From Planctomycetota bacterium (GTDB taxonomy: Bacteria > Planctomycetota > PUPC01 > JACPCR01): a stretch of DNA of 7,311 nt. Below are positions 5,182 to 7,311 of the stretch, piece after piece. Both the position numbers and the translations under genes were made by a program. Where the stretch lies: positions 1-7,311 of the forward strand of contig JASLXP010000248.1 in assembly GCA_030740295.1 (NCBI GenBank), given 5' to 3'. Numbering within the stretch: the stretch's first letter is position 1; each line of letters opens with the position of its first letter. The notes beneath the pieces were generated by a model, which made no database searches, was not told the origin of the DNA, and was given only the letters and a program-made list of their open reading frames with translations.

Positions 5182-7311
5182 ATGGTTATTGGTAACAACC
5201 TCATCCAGCGCGAGGTGTCCTTGCGGGATGGCGTACTCCGTACAGAGCGCATCATTTCACCGCAAGGCGGACACTGCATTGAGCTGGATTCTGAGGAATT
5301 CATACTGGCGCTTGTGGATGGACGACAAATGACTGCCAGCGACTTCGAAGTGGTGGACACGCGTCAGGAGGACGAGGGGGGCCGTGCAGCGACGGTTTTC
5401 ACCCTCAAACACCGAGATCTGCCCATTGAAGCGGAAGTGGAATTCGAGATGCCATTCAATGATTTCGTTTTGAGAAAGCGGTTGCGTTTCCGATCCACGG
5501 GCCAGGACCTGGCCCTGGAATGTCTGGAAGTCGAACGGTTTCGATGCGCAGCACCCATGACACGCGGGGGTCGCGGCCAGCCACTCTTTCTGGATCATGC
5601 ATTCTTCCTGGGGCTCGAATATCCGGCAGGATTCAACGAGGCCGAAGGAGAGGGGACTGTCTTACTTCGGCACTATCCCGACCGGGTCCCTGCAGGCCAG
5701 TGGCTTCAGAGTAAGACTGCGGTTCTCGGCGCGGCCATCGACGAAAGCATCCCTGGCGCTTTCAATGATTACATCCAACGCATCCGTAGGAAGTGCCAAC
5801 CCTTTGTGTCCTTCAACACCGGTGCGGACGTTCAGATCTACGAACCTGTAACGACGCCCGACAATCGTGTTCCCATCGACCGGCATCTGCTTCATCTTGC
5901 CGGCACAATGATCTCCTCGCTCCGTGAGGCGGGCGGACCTTCGCTCGACACATTCGTACTCGATGCGGGTTGGCAGAATCCCGAATCCCTCTACGAAATC
6001 GACAGAAGAAAGTTCCCCAATGGGCTGGAACCGCTCAGCGAGGAGCTCGGCGCGGTGGGGGCGCACCTTGGCCTGTGGCTCTCACTCACCACGCCGCTCT
6101 CGCCCGTCCAACTCTCCAGAGAATACCTGGAGGCCCAGGGATACGGCATTGCAGTCCCGGCTGGCCGCCACCCCTGCATATCCGAGCCGGCCTACAACGC
6201 GGCTCTGCGCCAGGTTTTGAGAACGCTCGTCGAAGAACATGGGGTTCGCCATTTCAAGTTCGACTTCAATTATTTCCAGTGCACTGCACCTGGCCACGGC
6301 CATCCCACCGGAGAGAAGCAGGCTTACGAGGCAAACCTTGACGCTCATATCGATATTCTGCATTTCGTTGCTTCGCTGAACGCAGAGGTGCGAATCATTC
6401 CGACGTGCGGGATGTGGCTGAGTCCGTGGTGGCTCATGCATGCCGATGCCATCTGGCCCCAGGGCATGTGGGACTTCAATTACTGCCGCAGACCTGTCGC
6501 CCTCGAGCCCTGTGACTGGGCCATCACTTACCGTGACGAAAATCTCTTCCAGCTTCTGACGAAAGAGGAAGCTGAATTCCCTCTTTCCGGCATTACGTTT
6601 TGCGGCATTCTCGGCGGTCCTCGTTACCGGATTTCTGGTCCGAAGGCCCTGCCCGAAAAGTTCATCGACGTGTGCGTTCATGCGCACGCCCGGCAGTTGA
6701 AGCTTTCCAAGAAGGAGATCGGGACGCCGCTGAACCGCACGAAAGCCGAGTGGGAAGCCATGTGCCGTACCATCAACTGGGCCCTCCATCGTTGCGGACA
6801 GGTATCCGAAGGGAAGATGGTGCTCGGCTCGCCGGGCCGGGGAGAGGTCTACGGCTACCTCCATGCTGGTGAGAGTGTCGGTGTGCTGTCCCTCAGAAAT
6901 CCTTCCATCTATCCACAGGAAGCCACTCTACCCGAGTTCTGGGATCGAGAGGATGAGCAGACCGTCGTAGAAGTCACTTACCCGTATCGCCGTGTCTTGT
7001 CCTGCCCAGGACATCAACCTGACGGCCTCAAAACAACACTATGCCCTCACGAAGTGATGGTGATCGAGGCGAAGGCCCTGTCCGAATCAGCCCTGCCCAT
7101 CATAGAAGGCTGTCGCTATTCGATTGCAGAGATGACCGGTGGCGTCCTGGAATTCGACCTCTTTCCCGATGGCCGGAACGAGATACGCATCGTCAGCCCT
7201 GCAGCGCTTCGGTCTGTTGAAGTGGACGGGGCGGCCATCGGCGCTGGGCATGCCGGAGACTTCACCATTCCAGTGAACGAAACTGAGCCTGCACGCGATT
7301 TGTACGTTCAA
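5182..7311 (+). CDS. GH36/melibiase-like glycoside hydrolase, C-terminus beyond window
   Basis: 710 codons open from ATG 5182 to the right edge with no stop, so the gene is incomplete. Residues about 1-195 look like the N-terminal beta-supersandwich of GH36 enzymes. The (beta/alpha)8 barrel starts near QPFVSFNTGAD (206-216). It contains FVLDAGWQ (258-265), matching the GH-D 'DDGW' strand, then RKFPNGLEPLSEEL (276-289) and GLWLSLTTP, the usual 'kFP.Gl..l....G...GlW' pattern. FKFDFNYF (358-365) puts Asp361 at the nucleophile position of 'K.D.N'. LSPWWLMHADAIW (413-425) offers Asp422, or Asp431 of MWDFNY, as acid/base, but the classical Ser-Asp-Asp/Asn motif is absent. A C-terminal beta domain begins around 560. 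Such enzymes remove alpha-galactosyl or alpha-GalNAc groups with retention. There is no signal peptide, so it is probably cytoplasmic. Family membership is fairly sure; substrate is not. Confidence 0.8.
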   Translation, partial: MVIGNNLIQREVSLRDGVLRTERIISPQGGHCIELDSEEFILALVDGRQMTASDFEVVDTRQEDEGGRAATVFTLKHRDLPIEAEVEFEMPFNDFVLRKRLRFRSTGQDLALECLEVERFRCAAPMTRGGRGQPLFLDHAFFLGLEYPAGFNEAEGEGTVLLRHYPDRVPAGQWLQSKTAVLGAAIDESIPGAFNDYIQRIRRKCQPFVSFNTGADVQIYEPVTTPDNRVPIDRHLLHLAGTMISSLREAGGPSLDTFVLDAGWQNPESLYEIDRRKFPNGLEPLSEELGAVGAHLGLWLSLTTPLSPVQLSREYLEAQGYGIAVPAGRHPCISEPAYNAALRQVLRTLVEEHGVRHFKFDFNYFQCTAPGHGHPTGEKQAYEANLDAHIDILHFVASLNAEVRIIPTCGMWLSPWWLMHADAIWPQGMWDFNYCRRPVALEPCDWAITYRDENLFQLLTKEEAEFPLSGITFCGILGGPRYRISGPKALPEKFIDVCVHAHARQLKLSKKEIGTPLNRTKAEWEAMCRTINWALHRCGQVSEGKMVLGSPGRGEVYGYLHAGESVGVLSLRNPSIYPQEATLPEFWDREDEQTVVEVTYPYRRVLSCPGHQPDGLKTTLCPHEVMVIEAKALSESALPIIEGCRYSIAEMTGGVLEFDLFPDGRNEIRIVSPAALRSVEVDGAAIGAGHAGDFTIPVNETEPARDLYVQ

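Noticed and set aside
4845..5195. 116-codon plus-strand open frame in the divergent intergenic region
   Set aside because: It starts inside the long inverted repeat, overlaps the start of the GH36-like gene in another frame, and has no recognisable protein features.
6082..6864. 260-codon minus-strand open frame opposite the GH36-like gene
   Set aside because: It lies antisense to the barrel region, which carries the family motifs on the plus strand; there is no domain or ribosome site of its own.

Overview
The window looks like a carbohydrate-degradation (CAZyme plus sulfatase) locus from an environmental bacterium. The best guess is a member of the Planctomycetes-Verrucomicrobia-Lentisphaerae group or a similar glycan-degrading lineage. 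Base composition is moderate in GC. The lineage call rests on gene content only: an exported sulfatase, a very large exported multidomain protein with a GH123/DUF4091-like C-terminus, and a GH36-like enzyme. No ribosomal or other taxonomic marker is present.

Layout. Minus strand, from the left edge: the N-terminus of an exported sulfatase (1-181, cut by the window edge); a 184-bp spacer; two GNAT-family acetyltransferases that overlap by one base (366-806 and 806-1249, transcribed from 1249 toward 366); a 201-bp spacer carrying a strong 60-bp compound hairpin; and a 1090-codon gene (1451-4723, TTG start) for a signal-peptide-bearing protein. In order, that protein has an Ig-like/carboxypeptidase-regulatory-like domain, two apparently related CBM-like beta-sandwich modules, a GH123-type beta-sandwich and a barrel with a Trp-Asp-Glu-Pro motif. 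A 458-bp divergent intergenic region (4724-5181) follows and contains a near-perfect 27-bp-arm inverted repeat. On the plus strand, from ATG 5182 to the right edge, a 710-codon open frame without a stop encodes a GH36/melibiase-like glycoside hydrolase that lacks a signal peptide.

How the genes could work together (inference): GH123 enzymes are known as beta-N-acetylgalactosaminidases and clan GH-D/GH36 enzymes as alpha-galactosidases or alpha-N-acetylgalactosaminidases. Together with a sulfatase they suggest breakdown of a sulfated galactose/GalNAc-type glycan. The exported multidomain protein and sulfatase would act outside the cytoplasm and the GH36-like enzyme inside. The GNAT pair has no obvious role in this and may be unrelated. 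The main points for follow-up are the architecture of the 1090-residue protein, the unusual active-site surroundings of the GH36-like enzyme, and the two structured intergenic repeats. I see no RNA gene, CRISPR array, insertion sequence or phage gene.
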